From Fidelibacterota bacterium (GTDB lineage: Bacteria > Fidelibacterota > UBA8477 > JABMPR01): DNA of 26,855 nt. The position numbers and the translations under genes are program-made. The DNA lies in the NCBI GenBank assembly GCA_030596225.1, contig JAUVKO010000003.1, forward strand, positions 1 to 26,855, in the 5' to 3' direction. Positions 1-6,250 of this stretch are shown here, piece by piece. The notes beneath the pieces are model-generated. The model was not told the origin of the DNA and did not search any database. It worked only from the letters and a program-made list of their open reading frames with translations. How positions within the stretch are numbered: the first letter of the stretch is position 1; each line of letters starts with the position of its first letter.

Positions 1-19
1 TCTATATGAATTCAAAAGA

Positions 20-98
20 TTTTTCTGTTTTACAATCTTTAAATTTTAAGCATAGCTTGAGCTATGGTTGGAATTTTAAGAGCAGTAAAACTGGAAAA
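20..98. repeat. long imperfect palindrome upstream of the ABC operon
   Basis: The arms, about 20-56 and 61-98, pair imperfectly around the perfect inner hairpin CATAGC-TTGA-GCTATG (51-66). The outer TTTTC/GTTTTAC blocks on the left match GTAAAAC/GGAAAA on the right. There is no trailing T-run on the + strand, so a simple terminator is not obvious. It could be a degenerate inverted-repeat element or the 3' structure of a gene lying upstream of the window. Confidence 0.4.
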
Positions 99-205
99 GA
101 TGAAGAATGCATAGACTGTTTTGAGGTGTAATTGGTATAAACTACTCAGGATAACGAGTCTCTTAACACACTGTAAAACTAAATATTAATAATACGGAAA
201 AAACC

Positions 206-901
206 ATGTCCCTGATCCAAGTCAAAGACCTCTACAAAATATACAAGATGGGAAATGCAGAAGTGCGTGCTCTGGATGGGGTTTCTGTATCCATCGAACA
301 CAATGAGTATATTTCCATCATGGGACCTTCGGGTTCCGGGAAATCAACATTGATGAATTTGATAGGATGCTTGGATACACCAACTAATGGTGATTTTTTT
401 ATGGATGGGGTCAATGTGGCAAGTATGAGCGATAATGAGTTAGCTCATATCCGAAACAAGAAGATTGGATTTGTTTTCCAGACATTCAATCTCTTACCAA
501 AATCCACCAGTCTTCGAAACGTGGAGCTACCGTTGATCTACAATGGTGAGATTAAAGCTTCAGAACGTAAGGGAATGGCCATTAATGCCTTGGAGCGAGT
601 AGGTCTAGGGGATCGTATCCATCATAAGCCCAATGAATTATCTGGTGGTCAACGTCAACGGGTCGCGGTTGCCAGAGCTTTGGTAAATAACCCGGCTATA
701 ATTTTAGCAGATGAACCCACCGGGAATCTTGACTCAAAGACGGGTGAAGAGATTATGACTTTGTTTGATGAACTGCATAGACAGGGGAATACTATCATAT
801 TGGTCACCCATGAAGAACACATAGCCGCTCATGCCAACCGTGTCGTCAGATTGATGGATGGTAAAATTGAGGCAGATGAACCTACCAAGCGAACAAAATA
901 A
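206..901 (+). CDS. ABC transporter ATP-binding protein, MacB/LolD type
   Basis: This is the cytoplasmic ATPase of a MacB/LolCDE-class exporter, which drives mechanotransmission through FtsX-like permeases rather than classical alternating access. Every ATPase motif is intact in the 231 residues: Walker A GPSGSGKST at 40-48, Q-loop Q92, signature LSGGQ at 145-149, Walker B ILADE ending at the catalytic E170, the D-loop after NLD, and switch H202. The length is normal for a stand-alone subunit. GGAA at 196-199 is a possible ribosome site 6 nt before the ATG. Two FtsX-type permeases follow on the same strand, but each junction now carries a repeat-bounded nuclease cassette. The exported substrate (drug, lipoprotein or peptide) cannot be told from sequence, and a MacA-like fusion protein would be expected outside the window. 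Confidence 0.95.
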   Translation: MSLIQVKDLYKIYKMGNAEVRALDGVSVSIEHNEYISIMGPSGSGKSTLMNLIGCLDTPTNGDFFMDGVNVASMSDNELAHIRNKKIGFVFQTFNLLPKSTSLRNVELPLIYNGEIKASERKGMAINALERVGLGDRIHHKPNELSGGQRQRVAVARALVNNPAIILADEPTGNLDSKTGEEIMTLFDELHRQGNTIILVTHEEHIAAHANRVVRLMDGKIEADEPTKRTK

Positions 902-1165
902 ATGAAAACTATTACCCCTCAAGTTCAGAGTATATCTATTCTGCCTCTCGCCAGTCTACGCTCTCCTGTTTTCATTTTTCAGCTTGGATCTTCGCCAATC
1001 AGCTATGCCACCACAAGTCGTCGAGACAATTTGAGCTACGCCCGGCAGGCAGAGAGCGCCCGCCTGCGTATAACTTCGTGCGGGCAGGCAAAGCCGCAGA
1101 TGAATTCACTGAACATTCAAAATAAATGAATAATTTAAACTTCCTTTTTAAGTGCAAAATCATAT
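902..1165. repeat. repeat-derived spacer between the ABC ATPase gene and the first nuclease cassette
   Basis: I see no convincing gene here. The G+C-rich part at about 1041-1090 holds CCCGGCAGGCAG (1041-1052) and the inverted pair GCCCGC (1058-1063) / GCGGGC (1080-1085). Both CCAGTCTACGC (951-961) and CCCGGCAGGCAG recur, in the same order, near 22577-22612 downstream of carB. That marks the stretch as debris or a copy of a dispersed repeat family. A 75-codon frame beginning at 902 is open but looks like translated repeat. Confidence 0.55.
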
Positions 1166-1194
1166 TCGTCATCCCGAGCGGAGTCGAGGGATAA
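1166..1194 (+). repeat. left terminal inverted repeat of GIY-YIG cassette 1
   Basis: This is the exact reverse complement of 1502-1530 over 29 bp. It is itself weakly palindromic, with ATCCC near its left side and GGGAT near its right. The first 27 nt of its core, from 1167, are identical to the left repeat of cassette 2 at 2824-2850, although the nuclease genes have diverged. Confidence 0.9.
1186..1191 (+). promoter_or_regulatory. ribosome-binding site carried inside the left repeat
   Basis: GAGGGA lies 10 nt before the nuclease ATG at 1202. Cassette 2 has the same hexamer at 2843-2848, also 10 nt before its ATG. The repeat may therefore bring its own translation start signal. Confidence 0.55.
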
Positions 1195-1201
1195 TAAACA
1201 C

Positions 1202-1579
1202 ATGAAACAAGGGCAGGTCTACATATTGAAATGTTCTGATAAATCCCTTTACACTGGAGTCACAAGTAATCTTGAAACCCGATATGCAAATCACCAAGAA
1301 GGTACAATTCCAGGATATACTCATTCTCGACGCCCAGTGAAATTGATCTGGAATACAGATATCTTACCCATTCAAGATGCTATTATTCTTGAGAAACAGA
1401 TCAAAAGATGGGGAAGAAAAAAGAAACTCGCACTCATCTCTGAAAAATGGGAGACCATGCATCTACTGGCTGAGTGTAAGAATAGAAGCCATTATAAGAA
1501 TTTATCCCTCGACTCCGCTCGGGATGACGATTTCGATCTCTCCTCAAATAATAGTGACATCCCAGAGTACAACAAATGA
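1202..1579 (+). CDS. GIY-YIG nuclease family protein (COG2827/YhbQ-like), copy 1
   Basis: A small stand-alone GIY-YIG-fold nuclease, in a family whose members cut DNA with one active site built from paired tyrosines, an arginine and a metal-binding glutamate. In this 125-aa protein the first motif is VYILK (6-10), followed by YTG (17-19), R27, H31, Y39 and E64 in LEKQIKRW. The nuclease core ends near residue 100. The tail from about LSLD onward is translated from the right inverted repeat and the sequence beyond it, so it is probably not a conserved domain. By eye it shares about 78% identity with copy 2 over the first 104 residues. Its TGA stop overlaps the ATG of the first permease (ATGA, 1576-1579), so translation may be coupled. 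I infer a role in maintaining or spreading the flanking repeats; a free-standing repair nuclease is the alternative. Confidence 0.85.
   Translation: MKQGQVYILKCSDKSLYTGVTSNLETRYANHQEGTIPGYTHSRRPVKLIWNTDILPIQDAIILEKQIKRWGRKKKLALISEKWETMHLLAECKNRSHYKNLSLDSARDDDFDLSSNNSDIPEYNK
1502..1530 (+). repeat. right terminal inverted repeat of GIY-YIG cassette 1
   Basis: Perfect 29-bp reverse complement of 1166-1194. It lies inside the nuclease reading frame, where it encodes the LSLDSARDD part of the tail. Confidence 0.9.
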
Positions 1580-2796
1580 GAAGCTTTTTCTGGGAAAATA
1601 TGCGCATTGCTCTGTCTGAATTGTGGGCACACAAGACGCGGACCATCTTGACCGGTACAGGCATTGTTATCGGTATCATTGCCGTATCACTCATGTCAAC
1701 TCTGATCAGTGGGGTAGACGGCTTGTTCGAGGATAGTATGAAATTTCTGGGTCGAGGTAATTTATATGTGGAAAAATGGCCCTGGTTTGGAGATGAAGAT
1801 TGGTGGACCTTGCGAAATCGACCTCCCATAGAGCTTGATATGGCCGAAGATATTAAGGAACGCTCTGAGTATGCAATGGTGGTGGCCACCGAAAGAGGTC
1901 GCTCTTCAGATCTTAACTATAAGGACTTATCAGCTGAAAGTATTTTTATTCATGGTGTTTCAGCGAATTATCCTGAAGTTTCAACTGTTGATGTAGAATT
2001 TGGACGATTCTTCACGAATTCTGAAGATCGCACAGGAGCCCAGGTCATTCTGCTTGGATCCGAGGTGGCTAAGACTCTCTTTCCCATAGAAAATCCCATT
2101 GATAAAATGATTTTTGCCGGCTCCAAACGATTTAGAGTGATCGGTGTATTATCCGAGATGGGCAAATTCATGGGGGCATTCTCTCAGGACACTCAGGTCT
2201 TAATACCTATGGAGACTTTCAATAAAATATTTCATGGTCCCTGGGGAATGCGACGTATTACGGTGAAAGTTCCTGAAGATCATGTTGAAGATGCCAAGGA
2301 AGAACTCCGCGGAGTAGTTCGGGTACTACGAGGATTAAAACCGGAAGAGAAGGATAATTTTGCTGTCAATCAGCAGGAATCATTTCGGCAAACCTACCAG
2401 GGGATAAAGATGGCTATTGGTGGAACCGGTCTGATCATCACAGCACTTTCTTTGTTGGTTGGAGGCATAGGTATAGCCAATATCATGTTTGTTTCTGTAA
2501 AGGAACGCACCCGGGAGATTGGTGTTCGTAAAGCTCTGGGAGCAACGAGAAGCCAGATCCAGGGACAATTCCTGATTGAAGCAATGCTCATTACTGTTTC
2601 CGGGGGATTAGTGGGACTGCTTATCTCCACCATGGCCAGTTTTGCTATTAGTCATTTTCTTTTTCCCGCTAACATGTCCTTTGGAGTTGCCTTTGCAGCA
2701 ATTGCCTTGAGCGTAGGTGTTGGTCTTTTTGCAGGCTTGGCACCGGCTAGAAAAGGGGCGAAACTAGATCCCATTGAAGCACTGAGATATGAGTAA
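1576..2796 (+). CDS. MacB/FtsX-type ABC transporter permease (first)
   Basis: An inner-membrane permease of the type VII ABC (MacB) superfamily, 406 aa. The order is a short cytoplasmic N-terminus, TM1 about 22-46, a long periplasmic MacB_PCD-like domain about 47-280, then TM2 about 281-307, TM3 about 333-360 and TM4 about 367-390. The coupling helix that contacts the ATPase is visible as RTREIGVRKALGAT (311-324), and the end EALRYE is typical. The ATG at 1576 shares four bases with the stop of the upstream nuclease gene; an internal ATG at 1600 is a second possible start. It is one of two non-identical permeases in the operon, so a heterodimeric transporter with one ATPase is plausible, as in LolC/LolE with LolD. 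Substrate unknown. Confidence 0.93.
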   Translation: MRSFFWENMRIALSELWAHKTRTILTGTGIVIGIIAVSLMSTLISGVDGLFEDSMKFLGRGNLYVEKWPWFGDEDWWTLRNRPPIELDMAEDIKERSEYAMVVATERGRSSDLNYKDLSAESIFIHGVSANYPEVSTVDVEFGRFFTNSEDRTGAQVILLGSEVAKTLFPIENPIDKMIFAGSKRFRVIGVLSEMGKFMGAFSQDTQVLIPMETFNKIFHGPWGMRRITVKVPEDHVEDAKEELRGVVRVLRGLKPEEKDNFAVNQQESFRQTYQGIKMAIGGTGLIITALSLLVGGIGIANIMFVSVKERTREIGVRKALGATRSQIQGQFLIEAMLITVSGGLVGLLISTMASFAISHFLFPANMSFGVAFAAIALSVGVGLFAGLAPARKGAKLDPIEALRYE

Positions 2797-2823
2797 GAAA
2801 TGACTTACTATGATATCAATAGC

Positions 2824-2850
2824 CGTCATCCCGAGCGGAGTCGAGGGATA
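2824..2850 (+). repeat. left terminal inverted repeat of GIY-YIG cassette 2
   Basis: Identical over 27 nt to 1167-1193. It contains GAGGGA (2843-2848), 10 nt before the nuclease start codon. Confidence 0.88.
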
Positions 2851-2858
2851 ACAAACCT

Positions 2859-3221
2859 ATGAAACAAGGTCAAGTGTACATATTAAAATGTTCAGATAGC
2901 TCATTGTACACAGGTGTTACCAGCAATCTCGAATCCCGTCTTGCCCAACATCAGGAAGGTACAGCACTAGGCTATACGCACTCTAAACGACCTGTTGAAC
3001 TAGTATGGAATACTGATACAATGCCAATACAGGATGCTATAGTTCTAGAAAAACAAATCAAGAATTGGGGGAAAGGAAAGAAATTGGCACTTATCGATGA
3101 AAATTGGAACACGCTGCACATCTTAGCTAAATGTAAGAATGAGAGCCACCATAAAAATTTATCCCTCGATGGAACCTGTGCTGAGCGAAGCCGAAGTACT
3201 CGGGATGACGAGAATAATTAA
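2859..3221 (+). CDS. GIY-YIG nuclease family protein (COG2827/YhbQ-like), copy 2
   Basis: A 120-aa paralogue of the nuclease at 1202-1579. It keeps all the expected active-site positions: VYILK at 6-10, YTG at 17-19, R27, H31, Y39 and E64 in LEKQIKNW. It is therefore probably catalytically competent rather than decaying. The core ends near residue 100 with CKNESHHKN, and the tail LSLDGTCAERSRSTRDD is read from the interrupted right repeat. Compared with copy 1 the tail has eight extra residues, and the reading frame is kept across the change. The stop at 3219-3221 lies one base before the ATG of the second permease. The roughly 22% protein divergence from copy 1, set against identical left repeats, argues against a very recent tandem duplication. 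Confidence 0.85.
   Translation: MKQGQVYILKCSDSSLYTGVTSNLESRLAQHQEGTALGYTHSKRPVELVWNTDTMPIQDAIVLEKQIKNWGKGKKLALIDENWNTLHILAKCKNESHHKNLSLDGTCAERSRSTRDDENN
3162..3210 (+). repeat. right inverted repeat of cassette 2, interrupted by a nested repeat
   Basis: The outer parts, TCCCTCGA (3162-3169) and CTCGGGATGACG (3199-3210), match the right repeat of cassette 1. The 29-nt middle (3170-3198) contains GCTGAGCGAAGCCGAAG, a REP-like word. The net gain of 24 nt keeps the nuclease frame open. Confidence 0.75.
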
Positions 3222-3222
3222 T

Positions 3223-4479
3223 ATGTATATAAGAACCTCAATAAAGACCCTGAGCGATGCCTTTTTTATGGCATTGGAAGCCATTCGTGACAACCTGTTA
3301 CGCTCAATCCTCACTTTACTGGGAATTGTCATCGGCGTATTTGCCATCATTGCTGTGATGACAGCCATTCGTACTCTGGAATCATCCATTAACTCTGGAC
3401 TCAACGTATTCGGATCAGATGTAATTTTTGTTCAAAAACAACCGGTGATTCAGATGGGTGATCACAGCAGTATGCGAAAATACTGGCGTAGACCCAATAT
3501 CACCTATGAGATAGCTCTGGAACTTAGAGATCGGATGGAAGGAGCTGAATTTGTCAGTGTTCAGGATGGAACAGGCGGGAAAACAATCCGGTATAGGAAA
3601 GAAAAAACGAACCCTAATGTAGGTGTTCAGGGCATGGATGAATGGGGACTTGAGGCTCTTAACCAAACCCTTGATTATGGTCGCAATTTAATTCCTGAGG
3701 ATATCGAATACGGTCGTCGAGTCGTCATTCTTGGTACTGATGTTATCGAAAAATTATTCCCCTATCAGAATCCGGTAAATCAAACTATCACGATCAACGG
3801 TATTGGATTTGATGTGATTGGGGTTCTACAACGTAAAGGGGAAATGTTTGGGCAGAGTCAGGATAATTTCGTAATTATCCCCATCACTGCTTATCTGCAA
3901 TATTTCAGCCGACGTTGGACCTCATTAGGTATCTCAATCAAAGCGCCGGACGGAGAGAGCTTTGATATCGTTAAAGAAGAAGTAATCGATCAGATGCGAA
4001 TTGTACGGGGATTAGCACCAGATGAAGAAAATGATTTTGAGGTGACCTCCAACGATGCATTGATTCAAACATTTGGCTCTTTTACAGCTGGCATTAAACT
4101 TTTTGCAGGAGCAGTGAGTGTGATTGCTCTGGTTGTAGCAGGAATTGGAATTATGAATATCATGCTGGTTTCGGTGAGTGAACGTATCAAAGAGATCGGT
4201 GTACGCAAAGCCATTGGTGCCACTCGTAATAATATTCTCTTTCAATTTCTACTTGAGGCAGTATTTCTATCGCTGATAGGTGGTGTTATTGGTGTAATAG
4301 CAGGTGTCGGTGTGGGGAATATGATAACCCTTGTATTGAAAAGTGTCGATACGGTAATCCCCGTTGACTGGGTTTTTATTGGACTTTTTGTTTGCTCATT
4401 TATCGGAATTGTTTTTGGAATTTATCCAGCATATAAAGCAGCTGGTCTTGATCCCATCGAATCATTGCGGCATGAATAA
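3223..4479 (+). CDS. MacB/FtsX-type ABC transporter permease (second)
   Basis: The second inner-membrane permease, 418 aa from the ATG at 3223. The frame is open back to 3139, but those extra codons are only the other-frame reading of the nuclease tail and right repeat. The start at 3223 gives a normal MacB-like N-terminus, with LLRSILTLLGIVIGV leading into TM1 (about 27-48). A periplasmic domain follows (about 50-290), then TM2 about 291-316, the coupling motif RIKEIGVRKAIGAT (321-334), TM3 about 338-366 and TM4 about 382-403, ending in PIESLRHE. It differs clearly from the first permease. The start codon is one base after the stop of the second nuclease gene and has no strong ribosome site of its own, so translational coupling to the nuclease frame is likely. 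A hairpin terminator follows at 4488-4509. Confidence 0.92.
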   Translation: MYIRTSIKTLSDAFFMALEAIRDNLLRSILTLLGIVIGVFAIIAVMTAIRTLESSINSGLNVFGSDVIFVQKQPVIQMGDHSSMRKYWRRPNITYEIALELRDRMEGAEFVSVQDGTGGKTIRYRKEKTNPNVGVQGMDEWGLEALNQTLDYGRNLIPEDIEYGRRVVILGTDVIEKLFPYQNPVNQTITINGIGFDVIGVLQRKGEMFGQSQDNFVIIPITAYLQYFSRRWTSLGISIKAPDGESFDIVKEEVIDQMRIVRGLAPDEENDFEVTSNDALIQTFGSFTAGIKLFAGAVSVIALVVAGIGIMNIMLVSVSERIKEIGVRKAIGATRNNILFQFLLEAVFLSLIGGVIGVIAGVGVGNMITLVLKSVDTVIPVDWVFIGLFVCSFIGIVFGIYPAYKAAGLDPIESLRHE

Positions 4480-4487
4480 ATAAAAAA

Positions 4488-4509
4488 GCCTCAATCATTT
4501 GATTGAGGC
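4488..4509. terminator. bidirectional hairpin terminator between convergent genes
   Basis: GCCTCAATCA (4488-4497) and TGATTGAGGC (4500-4509) form a perfect stem. On the minus strand it is followed by GGC then a T-rich run (complement of AATAAAAAAGCC), so it should end proS transcription well. On the plus strand only a short TT tail follows the permease gene. Confidence 0.85.
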
Positions 4510-4513
4510 TTCT

Positions 4514-4583
4514 GATATTGGACATTGAGCATGTCGAAATGCCCAATATCACTGTTCAACACCTTAGGTTTCGACAGGCTCAA
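4514..4583. repeat. overlapping palindromes in the permease-proS gap
   Basis: Two interlocked inverted repeats are visible. GATATTGGACATT (4514-4526) pairs with AATGCCCAATATC (4538-4550) with one mismatch. TTGAGCATGTCGAAA (4525-4539) pairs with TTTCGACAGGCTCAA (4569-4583) with one mismatch. The two stems share bases and are mutually exclusive. The word TTTCGACAGGCTCAA looks like a dispersed REP-type repeat. Confidence 0.65.
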
Positions 4584-4598
4584 CCTCCGAAGATTGAA

Positions 4599-6029
4599 TC
4601 AATACGCTTTCGCAAAAATCACCAATTGTGAGCTTTCCTCACCGGAATAAATACATTTCCCTGTTTCACCTGGTTGATCAAAAGGAATACAACGAATGGT
4701 CGCCTTGGTCTCTGTTTTTATTTTTTCTTCAACCTCGGCAGAACCATTCCAGTAAGCTTTAATAAAACCGCCTTTGGTATCAATGACTTCCTTGAATTCA
4801 TCCCAGGTCTCAACCGTGTGGGTATTCTCTTCACGGAAATCCAATGCACGCTGAAAGAGTTCTTCCTGGACTATCACGACCTGGTCTGATAGAAAATTCA
4901 CCAACTCGCTCAATTGGACAAAATGCTTAGCTCCGGAATGTCTGATGACGACCACAGCCTGACCTTTTTCTATATCTTTGGGACCTATTTCTACGCGCAT
5001 GGGGACCCCACGCATTTCCCACTCATTAAACTTGAAACCGGGTGAGGCTTTTTCATCATCATCAATATGCACCCGAATCTCAGCCTTACGCATGTCGGTT
5101 ACCAGTGCATCGACCTTGTCCATGACCAGGCCTTTTGAATCATTGCGGAAAATGGGAATAATGACCACTTGATAAGGTGCTACTTTGGGTGGTAAAATAA
5201 GCCCTTTATCATCACCATGTGACATGATCAGACCGCCAACCAGGCGAGTGCTAACACCCCAACTGGTGGCATAGACTAATTCTTCTTTGTTATCTTTATT
5301 CTGGAAGGTCACTTCAAAGGCTTTGGCGAAATTCTGTCCCAGGTTATGACTGGTGCCGGCCTGTAGTGCCTTGGTATCACGCATCATGGCTTCGATGGAA
5401 TAGGTGCTGACTGCTCCGGCAAACTTCTCAGATTCAGTCTTTTGACCGGTGATAACAGGCATGGCCATGTATTCTTCAGCAAAACGGCGATAGACTTCCA
5501 GCATAGTCATGGTTTCTGCCTGGGCTTCTTCCGCTGTTGCATGAGCTGTATGCCCCTCTTGCCATAGGAATTCAGTTGTTCTTAGAAACAGACGAGTCCG
5601 CATTTCCCAGCGCACCACATTAGCCCATTGATTGATCAATAGCGGCAGATCCCGGTAGGAGGAGATCCATTTTTTATACATGTGCCAAATGATGGTCTCA
5701 GAGGTGGGACGAATCACTAGGGCTTCTTCCAATTCCTTACCTCCGGCATGCGTTACCACCGCTACTTCCGGTGCAAAACCTTCAACATGCTCAGCTTCTT
5801 TTTGCAGAAAATGCTCAGGGATGAACATGGGAAAGTAAGCATTAACATGACCGGTATCCTTGAACATTTGATCCAGGCTGCTTTGAAAATTCTCCCAGAT
5901 AGCATATCCGTACGGTCGAATGACCATGGTTCCTTTAACCGGACCATAATCAGCCAACTTGGCCTGTTTGACCACATCAGTATACCATTTTGCAAAATCT
6001 TCACTCTGTTTTGTTACCCCTTTTGACAC
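4599..6029 (-). CDS. proS: prolyl-tRNA synthetase, archaeal/eukaryotic type
   Basis: Charges tRNA-Pro with proline in the cytoplasm. At 476 aa it is the short archaeal/eukaryotic-type enzyme: it lacks the editing insertion between motifs 2 and 3 found in E. coli-type ProRS and has the extra C-terminal domain ending in FAKAY. Class II signatures are present: VIRPTSETI, motif 2 with RWEMRTRLFLRTTEFLWQEG, and motif 3 in the MSHGDDKGLILPP region. An anticodon-binding domain follows from about residue 280. Two cysteines (IRCIPF and GKCIYSG) remain in the C-terminal domain, which in other members can hold four zinc ligands, so the zinc site may be reduced or lost. The start is GTG at 6029, preceded on its strand by AAAGGAT. 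It is monocistronic, with a strong hairpin terminator after it. Confidence 0.96.
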   Translation of the reverse strand: MSKGVTKQSEDFAKWYTDVVKQAKLADYGPVKGTMVIRPYGYAIWENFQSSLDQMFKDTGHVNAYFPMFIPEHFLQKEAEHVEGFAPEVAVVTHAGGKELEEALVIRPTSETIIWHMYKKWISSYRDLPLLINQWANVVRWEMRTRLFLRTTEFLWQEGHTAHATAEEAQAETMTMLEVYRRFAEEYMAMPVITGQKTESEKFAGAVSTYSIEAMMRDTKALQAGTSHNLGQNFAKAFEVTFQNKDNKEELVYATSWGVSTRLVGGLIMSHGDDKGLILPPKVAPYQVVIIPIFRNDSKGLVMDKVDALVTDMRKAEIRVHIDDDEKASPGFKFNEWEMRGVPMRVEIGPKDIEKGQAVVVIRHSGAKHFVQLSELVNFLSDQVVIVQEELFQRALDFREENTHTVETWDEFKEVIDTKGGFIKAYWNGSAEVEEKIKTETKATIRCIPFDQPGETGKCIYSGEESSQLVIFAKAY

Positions 6030-6250
6030 AACGGGTATCCTTTCTGTATAGTCCTGAGCCGGTCATTCGGCATAGCGCCACAATCATAACATATACACCC
6101 CTTCAACACAATGAGGAATACGGTCTTTGTTACGAACTTATCTGTGGTCAAGAGTGACCAAGCGCAAATCGTATCCTCAGGCAGGAATCAAGCCTTGTGT
6201 CAAACACCGGCAAGCACTAGAATATCACCCAAAAAGGGAAGGCTTATTCA
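6030..6250. other. divergent intergenic region between proS and the LPP20-like gene
   Basis: Promoters for both flanking genes should lie here, but I see no convincing -35/-10 pair. A 69-codon + frame starting at 6127 has no recognisable features or ribosome site and overlaps the downstream gene in another frame, so I treat it as spurious. Confidence 0.4.
6236..6242 (+). promoter_or_regulatory. ribosome-binding site pointing to a non-ATG start
   Basis: GGGAAGG lies 8 nt before an in-frame ATC codon at 6251. The first in-frame ATG, at 6287, has no ribosome site and falls in the middle of the hydrophobic signal segment. The start may therefore be ATC at 6251, or an ATG lost by mutation or sequencing error. 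Confidence 0.5.

Larger units (their letters stand above)
1166..1530 (+). mobile_element. TIR-bounded GIY-YIG nuclease cassette, copy 1
   Basis: A perfect 29-bp inverted repeat (1166-1194 against 1502-1530) encloses almost all of one small GIY-YIG nuclease gene. The cassette lies between the ATPase and first permease genes of one transporter operon, on the same strand. No target-site duplication longer than about 2 bp is visible. A closely similar cassette lies at 2824-3210 in the next junction of the same operon. That the unit moves is inferred from the repeated architecture; no transposase is present. Confidence 0.7.
2824..3210 (+). mobile_element. TIR-bounded GIY-YIG nuclease cassette, copy 2
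   Basis: The second cassette lies between the two permease genes. Its left repeat (2824-2850) is identical to that of copy 1 over 27 nt. Its right repeat is split: TCCCTCGA (3162-3169) and CTCGGGATGACG (3199-3210) are separated by 29 nt where copy 1 has five. It has the same orientation as copy 1 and the operon. Mobility is inferred from the duplicate architecture. Confidence 0.7.

Noticed and set aside
121..141. Possible promoter TTGAGG ... TATAAA before the ATPase gene
   Set aside because: The spacer is only 9 nt, far from the usual 17, and no alternative -35 is convincing.
902..1129. 75-codon + frame directly after the ABC ATPase stop
   Set aside because: It has no ribosome site of its own or family features, and its sequence is made of repeat words also found downstream of carB; it reads as translated repeat.
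1166..3210. Interpretation of the GIY-YIG repeats as a CRISPR array or an IS element
   Set aside because: There are only two distant repeat pairs in inverted orientation with a gene between them, and no Cas gene or DDE/HUH/serine transposase.
3139..3222. 28-codon N-terminal extension of the second permease
   Set aside because: It is an alternative-frame reading of the nuclease tail and right repeat; the ATG at 3223 gives the normal family N-terminus.
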